A stretch of DNA of 64,000 bases from Streptomyces phaeoluteigriseus (GCF_001896135.2 NZ_MPOH02000008.1:1-64000), one strand, 5' to 3'. Shown: positions 39,471 through 48,985, numbered from the stretch's first letter. Notes: generated from the letters alone by a model not told the origin. Made by a program: numbers and translations.

Positions 39471-42400
39471 ATGGCTCGTCATGCCCGTGCACGTCTGAGT
39501 GTCGTCACCGCCACCGCGGTCGTATCCGTGTCGCTTGCCGTCGGTCCGGCCGCGCTACCGGCCTCCGCCGATGCCGGGACGTTCGGCGACACCACGATCG
39601 CCGCGACCATGCGCGTCACACCCGGCTCCGGCGCGGTGGTGAGTGTCGGTCCCTCCGGGTTCCTGCACTCCGCCACCACCGCGAACGGCCCCTCCGGACT
39701 GGAGTGGACGGGCGTGGACGGCTCGACCCGCAAGCTCGAGGGCACAGAGCCGCACGACCCTGTGGAGTACTACGGCACGGCATCGGACGTCGTGGCGCTG
39801 CCGCCCAGCGGGCGGACGGGCGACGTACGGCTGCGCAACATGGTCACTGACGAGACCACAACCGTCACCGTTCCCGCGGGACAGAAGTACAGCAGAACCA
39901 TCGGGACCACCGTGGTCACCCAGGGCGGAGCCGGTGCCGACGGGAGTTGGACCGAGTTCCATCTGCTGAGCGCGGAGCACGGGTCCACGGCGGACCGCCT
40001 CGTGACAGGCCTTCCGCAGGGTGCCTACGTCCTCAGTGTCGAGCGGGCCGGCGTCCGCGGGTTCCTCACACTCCTGAAGGTGCCCGGGCAAGACGTCGGA
40101 CAGTACGCGTGGATCGATCTGAGCACCGCACAGGCCACGCTCCTGCCGTACGGCACGGTGTACAGCAATTCCGAGGTGACCGCTCTTCACCTGGTCACCC
40201 CCCAGGCCGGCGGCGTCCGGATCTACGAGCAGGGCCGGTTCGACACCCCGGTGCGCGAGGTGCAGGTCAGCCTGAAGAACGCCAAGGTCCTCGGCGTCGT
40301 CGGCGACTCGCTGATCGTGGGCCGCTACGACTCCTCGCTCGGCAGCAGGCAAGACCGGGCGTCCGTCTGGAAGGTCGTGGCCGTCCCCTTCGACGGCTCC
40401 GGCGAACGGACGCTCCTCGCCCGTGCGGTGGCCGACCGCGTTGCCGTCCGGCCGGACGGCGGCCTTCAGATCGTCGGCGGCCAGTCCGCACAGGACTACG
40501 GCTACCAGGACATCACCGCCGCCGGAGCGGACGCCGCACCCCGTGTGACACGCGTGCTGCGCATCCTGCCTGTCCCGATGCAGCTCCAGCGCCTGACACT
40601 GGATCACGGGACTCTCACGACACTGGAGTACGGCGATCAGGCCACCTCGCACTACGAGCGCCTGCTCACCGAAGCCACACCCGGATACGGCGAGCGTGTA
40701 CGGGGCGGCGGGCTGCCGACCCCGTACGGCAAGTGCAGTGTCGCCTACGGGCCCTGCCCCGAGCTGTATCCCACCGGGGACGGCCGGACCGTGTACCGCG
40801 GGGCAGTCGGCACGGAGGTCGGCTGGCAGCCCAAGCTGCTCGTCGTGGGCAAGGGCGGGACCTTCCCCGGCACACCCGTTGAGACGGGCCTCCAGGACTC
40901 CTTCAACGCGTCCGAGGCGCAGATGAGGATCGTGGGCGCATCCGAGAATCTGGTGCTGGTCGACGGAACCCCCGCGGGCGGCGGCCGGGAACTGCGGGTC
41001 GTCGACATCGACTCCGGCAAGACCCTGCACAAGGAGCCGTACCGGCCCGGTGCGATCTGGGGAACCACGGTGTGGTCCGCGGGCGCGGGCGGCGCGGTGA
41101 CCGCCAAGGACGCGCGCACCGGGACCTCGCTGACATCCTTCACGGTGAGCACCGCGTGTTCCTCCATGGTCGACCTGCAGGCCGTCGGGCGGTGGCTGTA
41201 CTGGAAGTGCAACACCGGCACCGCTCCGTACGCCGCGGGTGTCTACGACCTCCTCGCCCGCAAGAGCATCCCGCTGCCCACCGGACAGGCCCGCCTCGGC
41301 GACGGTGTCGTCGCCCTCAGCGTCGACCGAGGGCTGAGTGTCTACGGCCTGCAGACCGGGACGGCCGTCCAGCGGTGGACGACCGCCGCCTCGGGACTCG
41401 TGGCGCTCGACCCGCGCACCGGTGATCTTGCGTACTCCACGCCGGACCAGGCTGTCCACGTCCTGAACACCGGGCGGCCCGAGGCGGCGCTGCTTTCTCC
41501 TTACCGGAGTGTCACCGCGCGAGTGGAGACGGACTCCACCCCGCTCGCCTGGCGCGGCGAATGGTGGCTGTCCGAACCGGCGGCCTCCTGGAAGGCGGAG
41601 ATACGCCACAGGGCCACCGGCCGCGTGGTGGCTACGCGCAGCGGCGGACCGGCCGCGTACTCGATCGCGACGACGTGGAACGGCCGGGACACGACGGGCA
41701 GACTGCTTCCCAACGGCGCGTACACCTGGACACTGACGGCTGCGTCGGCCGACGGGCAGGGCGCGGCGTTGGTCCAGTCCGGCACGGTCCGGCTGACGGG
41801 TGGCGCGGCGGTGTGGCGGGACCATGTCGGCGGCTCGTCGCTGCCGGACGGCGTCGGCGACCTCCTGACGCTGAACTCCTCCGGGTCGCTCACCTTCCAC
41901 CAGGGCGACGGCGCCGGGACGCTCCCCGGGAAGGTGTCGGCGAGCGGCTGGCCGACCTCGATCCGAGCGGTGCCGTTCGGCGACCTCAACGCAGACCGCT
42001 GCAACGACGTCCTGGTCCGGCTGGGCAGCGGCGCCCTGCGCCTGTACAAGCCGGCCTGCGGGGCGGCGCTCAAGCCGTCGACGCCGTACGCCACCCTCGC
42101 CACCAGCGGCTGGAACCAGTACGACGTCCTGACCGCACCGGGTGACGTGACCAAGGACGGTCTCCCCGACCTGATCGCACGCAACGCCTCCACGGGTGCC
42201 GTCTACCTTCACAAGGGCACCAGCACGGGCAAGCTCTCCTCCCGCGTCAAGCTGGCCGACAACTGGAAGAGCTACAAGAAGATCATCGGGGCCGGGGACC
42301 TCAACGGCGACGGCACAGGCGACCTCCTGGTGCAGGACAAAGCCAACAACCTGTACCGCCTGAACGGCACCGGCAAGGGAACCTTCACCGCCCGAGTGAA

Positions 42401-42593
42401 GATCGCTGCCAACTGGGGTGGCTCGTACAACGCGGTCGTCGGCGTCGGGGACATCAACGGCGACGGCAAGTCCGACATCGTCGCCCGCGACACCGCGGGC
42501 AACCTCTACCGGCAGAACGGCACCGGCAAGGGCACGTTCGGCTCCCGTACGAAGATCGCAAGCGGCTGGGCCGGCTACAAGGGACTCTTCTGA
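39471..42593 (+). CDS. Large secreted FG-GAP/VCBS repeat protein
   Basis: 1,040 residues, intact. Signal peptide ending PASA, a long beta-rich propeller-like body, a domain with WNGRDTTGRLLPNGAYTWTL (FlgD-like Ig), then at least three FG-GAP repeats with Ca-binding loops: DVTKDGLPDLIARN, DLNGDGTGDLLVQD and DINGDGKSDIVARD. Family members are secreted proteins that bind calcium and act in adhesion or substrate binding. ATG has GGGAGGG upstream. A hairpin follows. Confidence 0.9.
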   Translation: MARHARARLSVVTATAVVSVSLAVGPAALPASADAGTFGDTTIAATMRVTPGSGAVVSVGPSGFLHSATTANGPSGLEWTGVDGSTRKLEGTEPHDPVEYYGTASDVVALPPSGRTGDVRLRNMVTDETTTVTVPAGQKYSRTIGTTVVTQGGAGADGSWTEFHLLSAEHGSTADRLVTGLPQGAYVLSVERAGVRGFLTLLKVPGQDVGQYAWIDLSTAQATLLPYGTVYSNSEVTALHLVTPQAGGVRIYEQGRFDTPVREVQVSLKNAKVLGVVGDSLIVGRYDSSLGSRQDRASVWKVVAVPFDGSGERTLLARAVADRVAVRPDGGLQIVGGQSAQDYGYQDITAAGADAAPRVTRVLRILPVPMQLQRLTLDHGTLTTLEYGDQATSHYERLLTEATPGYGERVRGGGLPTPYGKCSVAYGPCPELYPTGDGRTVYRGAVGTEVGWQPKLLVVGKGGTFPGTPVETGLQDSFNASEAQMRIVGASENLVLVDGTPAGGGRELRVVDIDSGKTLHKEPYRPGAIWGTTVWSAGAGGAVTAKDARTGTSLTSFTVSTACSSMVDLQAVGRWLYWKCNTGTAPYAAGVYDLLARKSIPLPTGQARLGDGVVALSVDRGLSVYGLQTGTAVQRWTTAASGLVALDPRTGDLAYSTPDQAVHVLNTGRPEAALLSPYRSVTARVETDSTPLAWRGEWWLSEPAASWKAEIRHRATGRVVATRSGGPAAYSIATTWNGRDTTGRLLPNGAYTWTLTAASADGQGAALVQSGTVRLTGGAAVWRDHVGGSSLPDGVGDLLTLNSSGSLTFHQGDGAGTLPGKVSASGWPTSIRAVPFGDLNADRCNDVLVRLGSGALRLYKPACGAALKPSTPYATLATSGWNQYDVLTAPGDVTKDGLPDLIARNASTGAVYLHKGTSTGKLSSRVKLADNWKSYKKIIGAGDLNGDGTGDLLVQDKANNLYRLNGTGKGTFTARVKIAANWGGSYNAVVGVGDINGDGKSDIVARDTAGNLYRQNGTGKGTFGSRTKIASGWAGYKGLF

Positions 42594-42611
42594 CCCTGCC
42601 CTGGCGCACCA

Positions 42612-42650
42612 TGTCGTGCCTGCGGCGAGGGAGTCGCCGGGGGCACGACA
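42612..42650 (+). terminator. Two-step hairpin after the FG-GAP gene
   Basis: Outer stem TGTCGTGCC / GGCACGACA and inner stem CGGCGA / TCGCCG, nineteen bases past the stop. Confidence 0.7.
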
Positions 42651-42675
42651 GCACCCCGTCGGAGCGCTTCGCCGA

Positions 42676-42738
42676 GCGGGCGTCTCCGCGTACATCACCG
42701 GGCAGTCGCTGTTCATGGACGGGCTGTCCGTCCACTGA
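42676..42738 (+). pseudogene. Short-chain dehydrogenase C-terminal scrap
   Basis: Frame reads SAYITGQSLFMDGLSVH and stop, the closing block of an SDR (SYITGQxLxVDGG). One Gly of the usual pair is missing and nothing upstream fits. Confidence 0.5.
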
Positions 42739-42853
42739 TCGGTCCGGCCCCCGCACCCCCGCCGCTACGATCGTGGTGACAACGCAGGCCACACAGGTCC
42801 CTACGACTGATTGAGGGTCTGTCAGGTCGCTGGGGGAGCTGGTACGGGTAGCG

Positions 42854-43180
42854 GTGGTGCGCTCGCGCGCTTACCGGGAGCGGCGCGCTTTGCCTGACGC
42901 TCTGCGCGGCCCGGTCGCCCCGTGGATGGTCGCGCTGGTCGCGGGCTGGCTCGTCTGTCTGCCGCTGCTCGGGCCCTACGGGGCGCTGCTTGGCCTGCTG
43001 CCCGGGCTGGCCCTCTTCCACGGCCCTCTTCCACCCGGCCTGGGAGGCCCTGAGATGTCGATGCGCGGCCACCCGTCCACGTGGCCCGGCCGCTCGGGCG
43101 CACACGAGATACAGCCTGCACCCCTGGCCTATCAGGCACATAGACAAAGATCACCCAGACGAGCCGAAGTCAGCGACTAG
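42854..43180 (+). CDS. Possible small membrane protein
   Basis: GTG-started frame with hydrophobic segments WMVALVAGWLVCLPLLG and ALLGLLPGLALF, followed by an unstructured tail. No family recognised and no strong ribosome site. Otherwise 42,651-43,219 holds nothing I can support. Confidence 0.3.
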   Translation: MVRSRAYRERRALPDALRGPVAPWMVALVAGWLVCLPLLGPYGALLGLLPGLALFHGPLPPGLGGPEMSMRGHPSTWPGRSGAHEIQPAPLAYQAHRQRSPRRAEVSD

Positions 43181-43219
43181 CCGGCCTGGGGTCAGGACCT
43201 CTCCGTCAGCCTCCTCCCA

Positions 43220-43612
43220 TCAGCCTGCGATCGCCCGCAAGATCGGCTGGCCGAGTGCGCCGAGCCAGCCCGCGAGCGCTCCGAGCGGCCCGATCAGCCC
43301 GGTGCTGGCCGTGGCCAGCGCACCCGCCGAGGACAGCAGCCGGGTGATCCGGCCGAGCCGGCCCGCCACCGCCTCCCGGTCCGGCTCCGGCCGGGCGACC
43401 TCCTCGTCCAACGAGTCCAGCTCGGCGCGAACCTCGGGCTCGATTGCTGGCGGCAGCGCCGTCCGCTCGATCGATGCCCTCAGTTCCCGGACCAGGCCGC
43501 GCACCTCCTGCCCGCCCGCCGTGAAGACGGCCGACTGGTCACCATGAACGGCCTGGTTCCCGGCGACGTTGTTGACCACGCCGCCCTGCTGGTTGCCGAT
43601 GTTGAAGGCCAT
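43220..43612 (-). CDS. Small GNQ-motif protein downstream of the FHA gene
   Basis: 130 residues. The N-terminus is Gly/Asn/Gln-rich (MAFNIGNQQGGVVNNVAGNQ), then a charged coiled-coil-like helix (VRAELDSLDEEVARP) and a hydrophobic C-terminus (GLIGPLGALAGWLGALG). It shares the motif NVAGNQ with the upstream FHA protein and begins 15 bases after it, so the two probably act together. No known family recognised. Confidence 0.7.
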   Translation of the reverse strand: MAFNIGNQQGGVVNNVAGNQAVHGDQSAVFTAGGQEVRGLVRELRASIERTALPPAIEPEVRAELDSLDEEVARPEPDREAVAGRLGRITRLLSSAGALATASTGLIGPLGALAGWLGALGQPILRAIAG

Positions 43613-43626
43613 GGCTCCCCATCTCC

Positions 43627-44580
43627 TCACCGCTGCCGCCAGGACGCCTGCCGCTCGGCATCCTCGAAGCGGCGGCGCCGGGACGTTGTCACGATGTGCA
43701 GAACGATCCCGATGACCGTCAGAACCGTCCCGATAGTCGCCATCGCGAACCCGACCGCCCCTAGCGGCACCCCGGCCACTTTCGGTCCGAGCAGCTCCGG
43801 GGAGGAGCCGAAGTTCGAACTCCCCGACGAAATATCGTCGTTGGTCCTGGTAATGAATCGAATGATCACCCAGCCGTAGATCCCGCCCCCGACCAGAAAG
43901 AGCAGGAAGCCGAGCGTGATCAGGTGTCGCGCCCTGGTACGGGTCGCGGCGATCTCCTTGAAGAAGCTCTCGCGCTGCGCCTGCTGAACGTAGTTGTACT
44001 GGTTCCCCGCGACGTTGCTCAGCCGGTCGGCCTGCTGCGCCCCGATGTCGAACCGCCGCTCGCCGCCGGGCGGCGTACGGCCGGCCTCGCGCGGTGCCGG
44101 GCTGCCCGGCGGGCCGGAGGGCGGCGGCCCTGCGGCGGGAGCGCCGTGAGGCATGGGCCCGGGCTCGGAGGCGGGGCCCCAGCCCGGCATGGTGTCCGAG
44201 GTACCACCCGGGGTGCCGCCGGCTCCAGGCTTCGGGGCCTGAACGGTCCGGTCGGCGGGGCGCAGCTCTTCGTAATGCACCTCCAAGGGCCCAAAATCCA
44301 GCACGTCGCCCGAGTGCAGAACCTGCTGCCCGAGCACCGGGTGACCGTTCAGCATGGTGCCGTTGGTGGAGGCTAGATCCTCGACGGTGGTCCGGCCCGA
44401 GGCCCGCCACACCACCGCGTGCCGTCGACTGACGCCCGGATCGCCCACCTGGATCTGGCAGTCGGAGTCCCGCCCGACCAGCATCGGCTGGTCGTCGAGC
44501 ACGAAGACCCGGCCACGCAGCCGGTCCGGGCGGTCGACCACGAGTTGCGGTAGGTCGCGCTCTCGCAGAGGCGGGTCCAT
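43627..44580 (-). CDS. FHA-domain membrane protein
   Basis: 317 residues. FHA domain at about 20-95 (MLVGRDSDCQIQVGDPGVSR with RRHAVVW, TNGTMLNG), a Pro/Gly-rich linker, the motif NVAGNQYNYVQQ and two C-terminal membrane helices (HLITLGFLLFLVGGGIYGWV; GFAMATIGTVLTVIGIVLHI). FHA domains bind phosphothreonine, so it may recruit a Ser/Thr-kinase substrate to the membrane. No kinase lies nearby. Followed by the GNQ protein. Confidence 0.82.
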   Translation of the reverse strand: MDPPLRERDLPQLVVDRPDRLRGRVFVLDDQPMLVGRDSDCQIQVGDPGVSRRHAVVWRASGRTTVEDLASTNGTMLNGHPVLGQQVLHSGDVLDFGPLEVHYEELRPADRTVQAPKPGAGGTPGGTSDTMPGWGPASEPGPMPHGAPAAGPPPSGPPGSPAPREAGRTPPGGERRFDIGAQQADRLSNVAGNQYNYVQQAQRESFFKEIAATRTRARHLITLGFLLFLVGGGIYGWVIIRFITRTNDDISSGSSNFGSSPELLGPKVAGVPLGAVGFAMATIGTVLTVIGIVLHIVTTSRRRRFEDAERQASWRQR

Positions 44581-44759
44581 GGCACGACCTCCTGCCTTGG
44601 CGAAGCATCCGGCGTCGGGCGAAACGATTCGGTCGCCTATTGAGGTGATCCTCACCTTCCAGTAAAGGCCGATCGGCCCCGTCCTGCCACAGCATCCCGG
44701 ACGGCCGGAACTCGGCAGTGCGTTCGGCCGCCCGTCCCCTCGGTCCGCAGCCCTCCGAT

Positions 44760-45119
44760 CCCGACGGGCTGATCCCCGCGACTCCACCGAACTCCTCCCG
44801 GAGCCCGCCGACGTGTCCGAGAAGGAGATCAAGGGCGCGCTCGCGTTGATGGAGTCGATGTCCCGTGACGACCTCGAAGGCCACGACTTCAAGGCACCTA
44901 CACCGAAGCCATGGAACAGATCATCGAAGCCAAGCGGGAAGAGAAGCCGGGGCCCGATGCGCCCGAGCCGGAGAAGCCGGGCCGGGTCCTCGACCTGATG
45001 GCCGCGCTTGAGGAATCCGTGTCCGCGGCGAAGGCGCCCCGCGGCGAGGACTCCGACGTACATGATTCCCGATGGAGGAAGGCCCCTCGCACCGGGCCGG
45101 CCAGATCAGCGGTGCTGTG
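44760..45119 (+). pseudogene. Ku protein C-terminal remnant
   Basis: Reads DSTELLPEPADVSEKEIKGA, LALMESMSRDDLEGHDF, then in another frame MEQIIEAKREEKPGPDAPEP, EKPGRVLDLMAALEESVSA. This matches the same region of the intact Ku at 62.5 kb (IDGALALMDTMTRDDLEGEEF, VLDLMAALTESVSRAKA). The N-terminal two thirds are missing and a frame change is present. Confidence 0.8.
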
Positions 45120-45421
45120 AGGGAAGCGGGCGCACAGGCGAGAGGCGGCGAGGTCCCCGGCCGACCGCGGTGCGGGCCCGCCTCTGAGAACCGTATTTGA
45201 ACCCCTCTCACGGGCTGCTGAAGCTGGATGAGGCTGGTGCCCCGTGGACGACGGTTCATGTGCCACGTGTGGTGCCCGAGTGGGGGCGGCCTGCTTGACG
45301 AGCCGCCATGGAGATCGGCCCGCTTCGGACCGCCCGCTCGCCGGTACCGATCGAGGCCACGCAGGCCCGCACGTTGCGAGTTACCTACCTCGTGGGCCTG
45401 TTCGGATACAGATCAGCCTGC
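45120..45421. other. Intergenic, no supported gene
   Basis: A short frame at 45,244 (CATCGARVGAACLT) resembles a small CxxC zinc-knuckle but is too short to assign. Confidence 0.35.
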
Positions 45422-46327
45422 TCAGATGCAGATCACGATCTTTCCTCGGGTGCGCCCACGCTCGGCGTGCGCGTGGGCGTCGGCGATCCGCTCCAGGGGG
45501 TAGGACTGTTCGATACGGGGTGTGTAGCGGCCTTGCCCGCCCAGTTCCGCCGCCGCGGACAGGAGAGTGGAATCGTTCGCCGCGTTGACCACATGCGTGC
45601 CCAGGCGCTGCCCGCCCGCGTGGTCGGCGACCGTCGCGACGCGCTTCGGGTCGCCCGTGATCGCGACGAGGTCGTCCAGGGAGCCGGAGGCCGCGGTGTC
45701 GAGCGCGATGTCGACGCCGTGCGGAGCGAGGGTGACGAGGCGCTGTGCGAGGCCGGGGCCGTAGGTGGTGGGAACGGCGCCGAGAGAGGTGAGGAACTCG
45801 TGGTTGCGTTCGCTGGCTGTCCCGATCACAGTGGCACCTTGCGCTACGGCGATCTCGACCGCCGCGCTGCCCACGCCTCCGGCGGCGCCCTCGACGAGAA
45901 GGGTGCGCCCCGCGAGGGAGCCGAGCGCGTTCAGTCCACCCATCGCGGTCACGGACGCGAGACCGGCACCAGCGGCCTGCTCGTCGTTCCACGTGGCGGG
46001 GGTGTGCGCCCAGGCCGAGAGGATGAGCAGCTCCGCGGTCGCCCCGGTGACACCGCCCAGCCCGAAGACCCGGTCGCCGATGCTCACCCCCTGCACCCCG
46101 TCGCCGATCTCGTCGACCACACCGGCGCCGTCGCGCCCGGGAATGTCGGGCAGATCCAGAGGGAAGATCTGGTGCAGGGCGCCGGAGCGCAGCTTCCAGT
46201 CGATGGGATTGACGCTGGCCGCCGCGACGCGGACACGGATCTCACCGGGTCCGGGGTGGGGGTCTGGGGCCTGCTCGATCACCAGGCGCTCCGCTCCGCC
46301 GTATTCGTGGAACCGGGCTGCACGCAT
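45422..46327 (-). CDS. NADP-dependent quinone oxidoreductase-like protein
   Basis: 301-residue zinc-free medium-chain reductase: RAARFHEYGGAERLVIEQAP, VNPIDWKLRSG, GRDGAGVVDEIG, cofactor motif VEGAAGGVGSAAVEIA and C-terminal RGKIVICI. Probably reduces quinones or enones. Its promoter carries a palindrome shared with the divergent merR gene, so it is probably the regulator's target. Confidence 0.92.
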   Translation of the reverse strand: MRAARFHEYGGAERLVIEQAPDPHPGPGEIRVRVAAASVNPIDWKLRSGALHQIFPLDLPDIPGRDGAGVVDEIGDGVQGVSIGDRVFGLGGVTGATAELLILSAWAHTPATWNDEQAAGAGLASVTAMGGLNALGSLAGRTLLVEGAAGGVGSAAVEIAVAQGATVIGTASERNHEFLTSLGAVPTTYGPGLAQRLVTLAPHGVDIALDTAASGSLDDLVAITGDPKRVATVADHAGGQRLGTHVVNAANDSTLLSAAAELGGQGRYTPRIEQSYPLERIADAHAHAERGRTRGKIVICI

Positions 46328-46389
46328 AGTGGTCTGCCTTACTTTGACGGGCCGGAATGACGTGTTCATCCGACGCCCGTCACTCTAAA

Positions 46390-46409
46390 ACCTGACGTTG
46401 ACGTGAGGT
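46390..46409. promoter_or_regulatory. MerR-type operator upstream of the oxidoreductase
   Basis: ACCTGACGTTGACGTGAGGT is a 20-base near-perfect palindrome (ACCTnACGTnnACGTnAGGT). A second copy differing at two central bases lies at 46707-46726 before merR. The duplicate next to both genes supports a shared operator. Confidence 0.7.
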
Positions 46410-46439
46410 GCAAGTCGCAACTGCCGCCCGGCCGGAGGA

Positions 46440-46510
46440 GGGCAGGCGCGGATGGGTGAGGTTGCCGAGCGGGCGGGGGTGAGCGTGGGGGCCTGCGCCA
46501 CTACGAGGGG
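46440..46510 (+). pseudogene. MerR N-terminal scrap
   Basis: Frame reads MGEVAERAGVSVG and then, one base off, LRHYEG, the MerR helix-turn-helix. It lies between the two operators and stops being coding after about 25 codons. Bases up to 46,700 hold no other gene. Confidence 0.55.
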
Positions 46511-46706
46511 TCACGCCGCCCGTCACGGTCGGCACCCATGTGCCCTCTGGCAGGCTCAGCGATCCCGGCACGACGCGAGGACTGACGTGCGTACGTGAAC
46601 CGCGTGAACGCCCTCGGTCCGCCACCAGGACATGATCGATCTCGGCGCCGGCAACGGTTGCGATCGGCCACCAGGGCTGCCCCCGGAGCCGGTATTGCTA
46701 GCCTGA

Positions 46707-46726
46707 ACCTGACGTCAACGTGAGGT
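46707..46726. promoter_or_regulatory. MerR-type operator upstream of merR
   Basis: ACCTGACGTCAACGTGAGGT, the second copy of the palindrome at 46390, 27 bases before the merR start, consistent with autoregulation. Confidence 0.7.
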
Positions 46727-46753
46727 ACGAGCGGGAAGGGAGTGGCCTGCGTC

Positions 46754-47110
46754 ATGCGCATCGGACAGCTCGCCAGGCGGTCAGGGGTCAGCGTGCGGGC
46801 CCTGCGCTACTACGAGGAACAGCGGCTCCTGGAATCGACGCGGACGCCCGGTGGGCAGCGTGACTATCCCGACGAAGCCCTGGAGCGGGTCCAGCTCATC
46901 CAGGACCTCTTCGCGGCCGGCCTTTCCAGCCGTACCGTCGTCGAACTCCTGCCGTGCGTGAGCACCGGCGTCGCGACACTCGCCATGCTCGACCAGCTCA
47001 TCATCGAACGCGACCGCATCGCCGCACGCATCCAGGACCTGACCCGGGCCAAGACCAAACTCGGCCGCGTGATCGAGAATGTGACCGCGGCGAACGTTGC
47101 GCAGGACTGA
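46754..47110 (+). CDS. MerR-family regulator
   Basis: 118 residues: helix-turn-helix MRIGQLARRSGVSVRALRYY with EEQRLL, wing GGQRDYP, and an effector coiled coil (LDQLIIERDRIAARIQDLTR). No Cys-rich metal site, so it is probably a redox/electrophile or drug responder rather than a metal sensor. ATG 46754 chosen; GTG 46742 is too close to the ribosome site GGGAAGGGA. Confidence 0.9.
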   Translation: MRIGQLARRSGVSVRALRYYEEQRLLESTRTPGGQRDYPDEALERVQLIQDLFAAGLSSRTVVELLPCVSTGVATLAMLDQLIIERDRIAARIQDLTRAKTKLGRVIENVTAANVAQD

Positions 47111-47189
47111 TCAACCCGTCGCGAGGGGTGGGGCCCGACCTGTCCGGCAACTACCGGGCGCCATCACGCGTGAACAGGCCCGGTCCTCG

Positions 47190-47448
47190 GCGAACGGTCT
47201 GCGTTGCTGAACGGCGCGCTGCAGGCCGCCTATTTCATCATCGGGATACGGGATACGGGATACGGGCTGCGGGCTTGGCGGCCGGACCCATGAGCGGCTT
47301 CGACGAGGACGGCGTCAACCGGGAGTTCTTCCCGTCCGGCGACCTCTCGGCACTGCTCGTGGTGAACATCGGCCGACCTGAGCGGCGGTCCGGGGAGCGG
47401 CCACGCGGGCCTCGCCTGGCGCACGGCGAGGTGTGTACGACACCGTGA
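47190..47448 (+). pseudogene. Nitroreductase/malonic semialdehyde reductase C-terminal remnant
   Basis: Reads NGALQAAYFIIGIR, then after a 7-base repeat tract GLAAGPMSGFDEDGVNREFF and LLVVNIGRPE, the RutE-like nitroreductase C-terminus. The N-terminal part is gone. Confidence 0.65.
47243..47263 (+). repeat. (GGGATAC)x3 tract
   Basis: Three perfect 7-base copies inside the nitroreductase remnant. The expansion breaks the frame between AYFIIG and GLAAGPM. Confidence 0.9.
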
Positions 47449-47475
47449 CGCTGCACCGTCCGGCCTTCGCCCTGG

Positions 47476-47768
47476 TCACGCGGGTGGGCGAGGGCCAGAC
47501 GGGCCCTCGGGGCGCACTGTCTCGCGGTACCAGCGGCCCCACTTGTCCAACTCCTCCGTGATGGAGTCCAGGCTGTGCCCGACATCAGTGAGCGCGTACT
47601 CAACCCGCGGCGGCACCTCGCGGTACACGGTTCGCGTCACCAGGCCGTCGGCTTCCAGCTCCCGTAACTGGCGGGTCAGCATGCGCTGGGTGATGCCCGG
47701 CAGCGCGCGCCTGAGTTCACCGAATCGATGGGTTCCCACGACCAGCTGCTTGAGAATGGCCAGCTTTC
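47476..47768 (-). pseudogene. HxlR-family regulator lacking its N-terminus
   Basis: KLAILKQLVVGTHRFGELRR then ALPGITQRMLTRQLRELEAD and RVEYALTDVGHSLDSITEEL are intact HxlR core. The start and the CPVxxxLxVIGGKW region are missing. The break at about 47,768 coincides with the truncated 5' end of the divergent MFS gene. Confidence 0.75.
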
Positions 47769-48985
47769 GACATCGACGGCGCAACTGATCGCCGCGCGCG
47801 CCGCGCTCGGGGGTCGGCGCGGCGATGATCATGGCGTCCACGGTGGCGATCATCAGGGTCGTCTTCACCGACGACCGCGAACGGGCCGTCGCCATCGGCA
47901 TCTGGACAGCCGCCCACAGCGTCGGCGCCACGATCGGTCCGCTGGTCGGCGGTCTGGTCACCGCGGAGTGGGGCTGGGGCGCGGTCTTCCTGATCAACGT
48001 CCCCGTCATCGTCGTCATCCTGGCTGTCGGCACCCGGGTCATCCCAGAGTCCCGAAACCCCGTTTCCCGCCGCTGGGACCTGGCCAGTGTGGCGCTGTCA
48101 GTCACCGGCCTGGCTGGGGTGGTCTACGCGCTCAAGCAGGCCGGGGAGCACTCCGGGGTGAACGGCGTCATCGTCACCACGGCCGTCGTCGGAAGCGTCC
48201 TGCTCCACCTCTTCGTGCGCCGTCAGCGGCGTATCGCCGAGCCGCTGCTGGACTTCTCCCTCTTCCATGAACGCCGCTTCACCACCGCCACCTTGTGCGT
48301 CATCGGCTGCTTCGGCTCTTACGTCGCCCTGCTGTTCTTCCTCACCCAGTGGCTCCAGCAGGTGGGCGAGTACTCGCCGCTGCGCGCCGGACTCGCACTG
48401 ATGCCACTGGCCGGCGCCAACGCCATCGGCGCTGTCACAGCGCCCTGGGCCGCGAACCGGTGGGGCAACCGGTGGGCGCTCACCGGGACGCTCGCCCTCT
48501 TCGCCACCGCCCTCACCGTCATGGCCGTTGTCGGCGACACCGCCCACTATGGGGTGCTGCTCGTGCCGTTGCTGGGCGCGGGATACGGCGCCGGCATCGT
48601 GATGACCCTGGGCGCCGATTCCATCATGAGCGCCGCGCAGCCGGACCGCTCCGGGGAAGCGGCCGCTATCCAGGAGACGTCCTTCGAACTGGGCGCGGGC
48701 CTTGGCGTCGCCGTCCTCGGCACCGTCCTGACGGCTGTGTACCGAACCGGCCTGCCCCAGGTACCGGGGCTCGGCCCGGACGGGCGGGCGATGGCCGAGG
48801 AATCGTTCGCGCACGCCGAGGGCCTCACGGCCAACCTTCCCTCCGAAACCGCCCAGACACTGCAGCGCGCGGCACAACAGGCCTACGACCACGGCTTCAC
48901 CACCGTGCTGACACTCGCCGCCATCGGCCTGGTCGTCACCGCCGCCATGGCGGCCGTCCTGCTGCGCCCGCCGAAGACGAGGTGA
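47769..48985 (+). CDS. MFS drug exporter (DHA2/QacA type) lacking its N-terminus
   Basis: Coding similarity starts at TAQLIAARAALGVGAAMIMA after one frame adjustment in a G run near 47,813. It continues with VGATIGPLVGGLVTAEWGWG and ten or more helices to 48985. A DHA2 pump has 14 helices; the first three or so are absent. A start at ATG 47825 would give 386 residues, probably not a working pump. Its lost partner is the HxlR regulator. Confidence 0.75.

Noticed and set aside
39555..42716. Minus-strand frame of about 1,050 codons opposite the FG-GAP gene
   Set aside because: The plus strand has a signal peptide, FG-GAP repeats, ribosome site and terminator; the reverse frame is an artefact of third-position GC.
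45244..45400. Small CxxC zinc-knuckle gene
   Set aside because: Only one short Cys pair is visible and the frame lacks a second ligand pair and a ribosome site.
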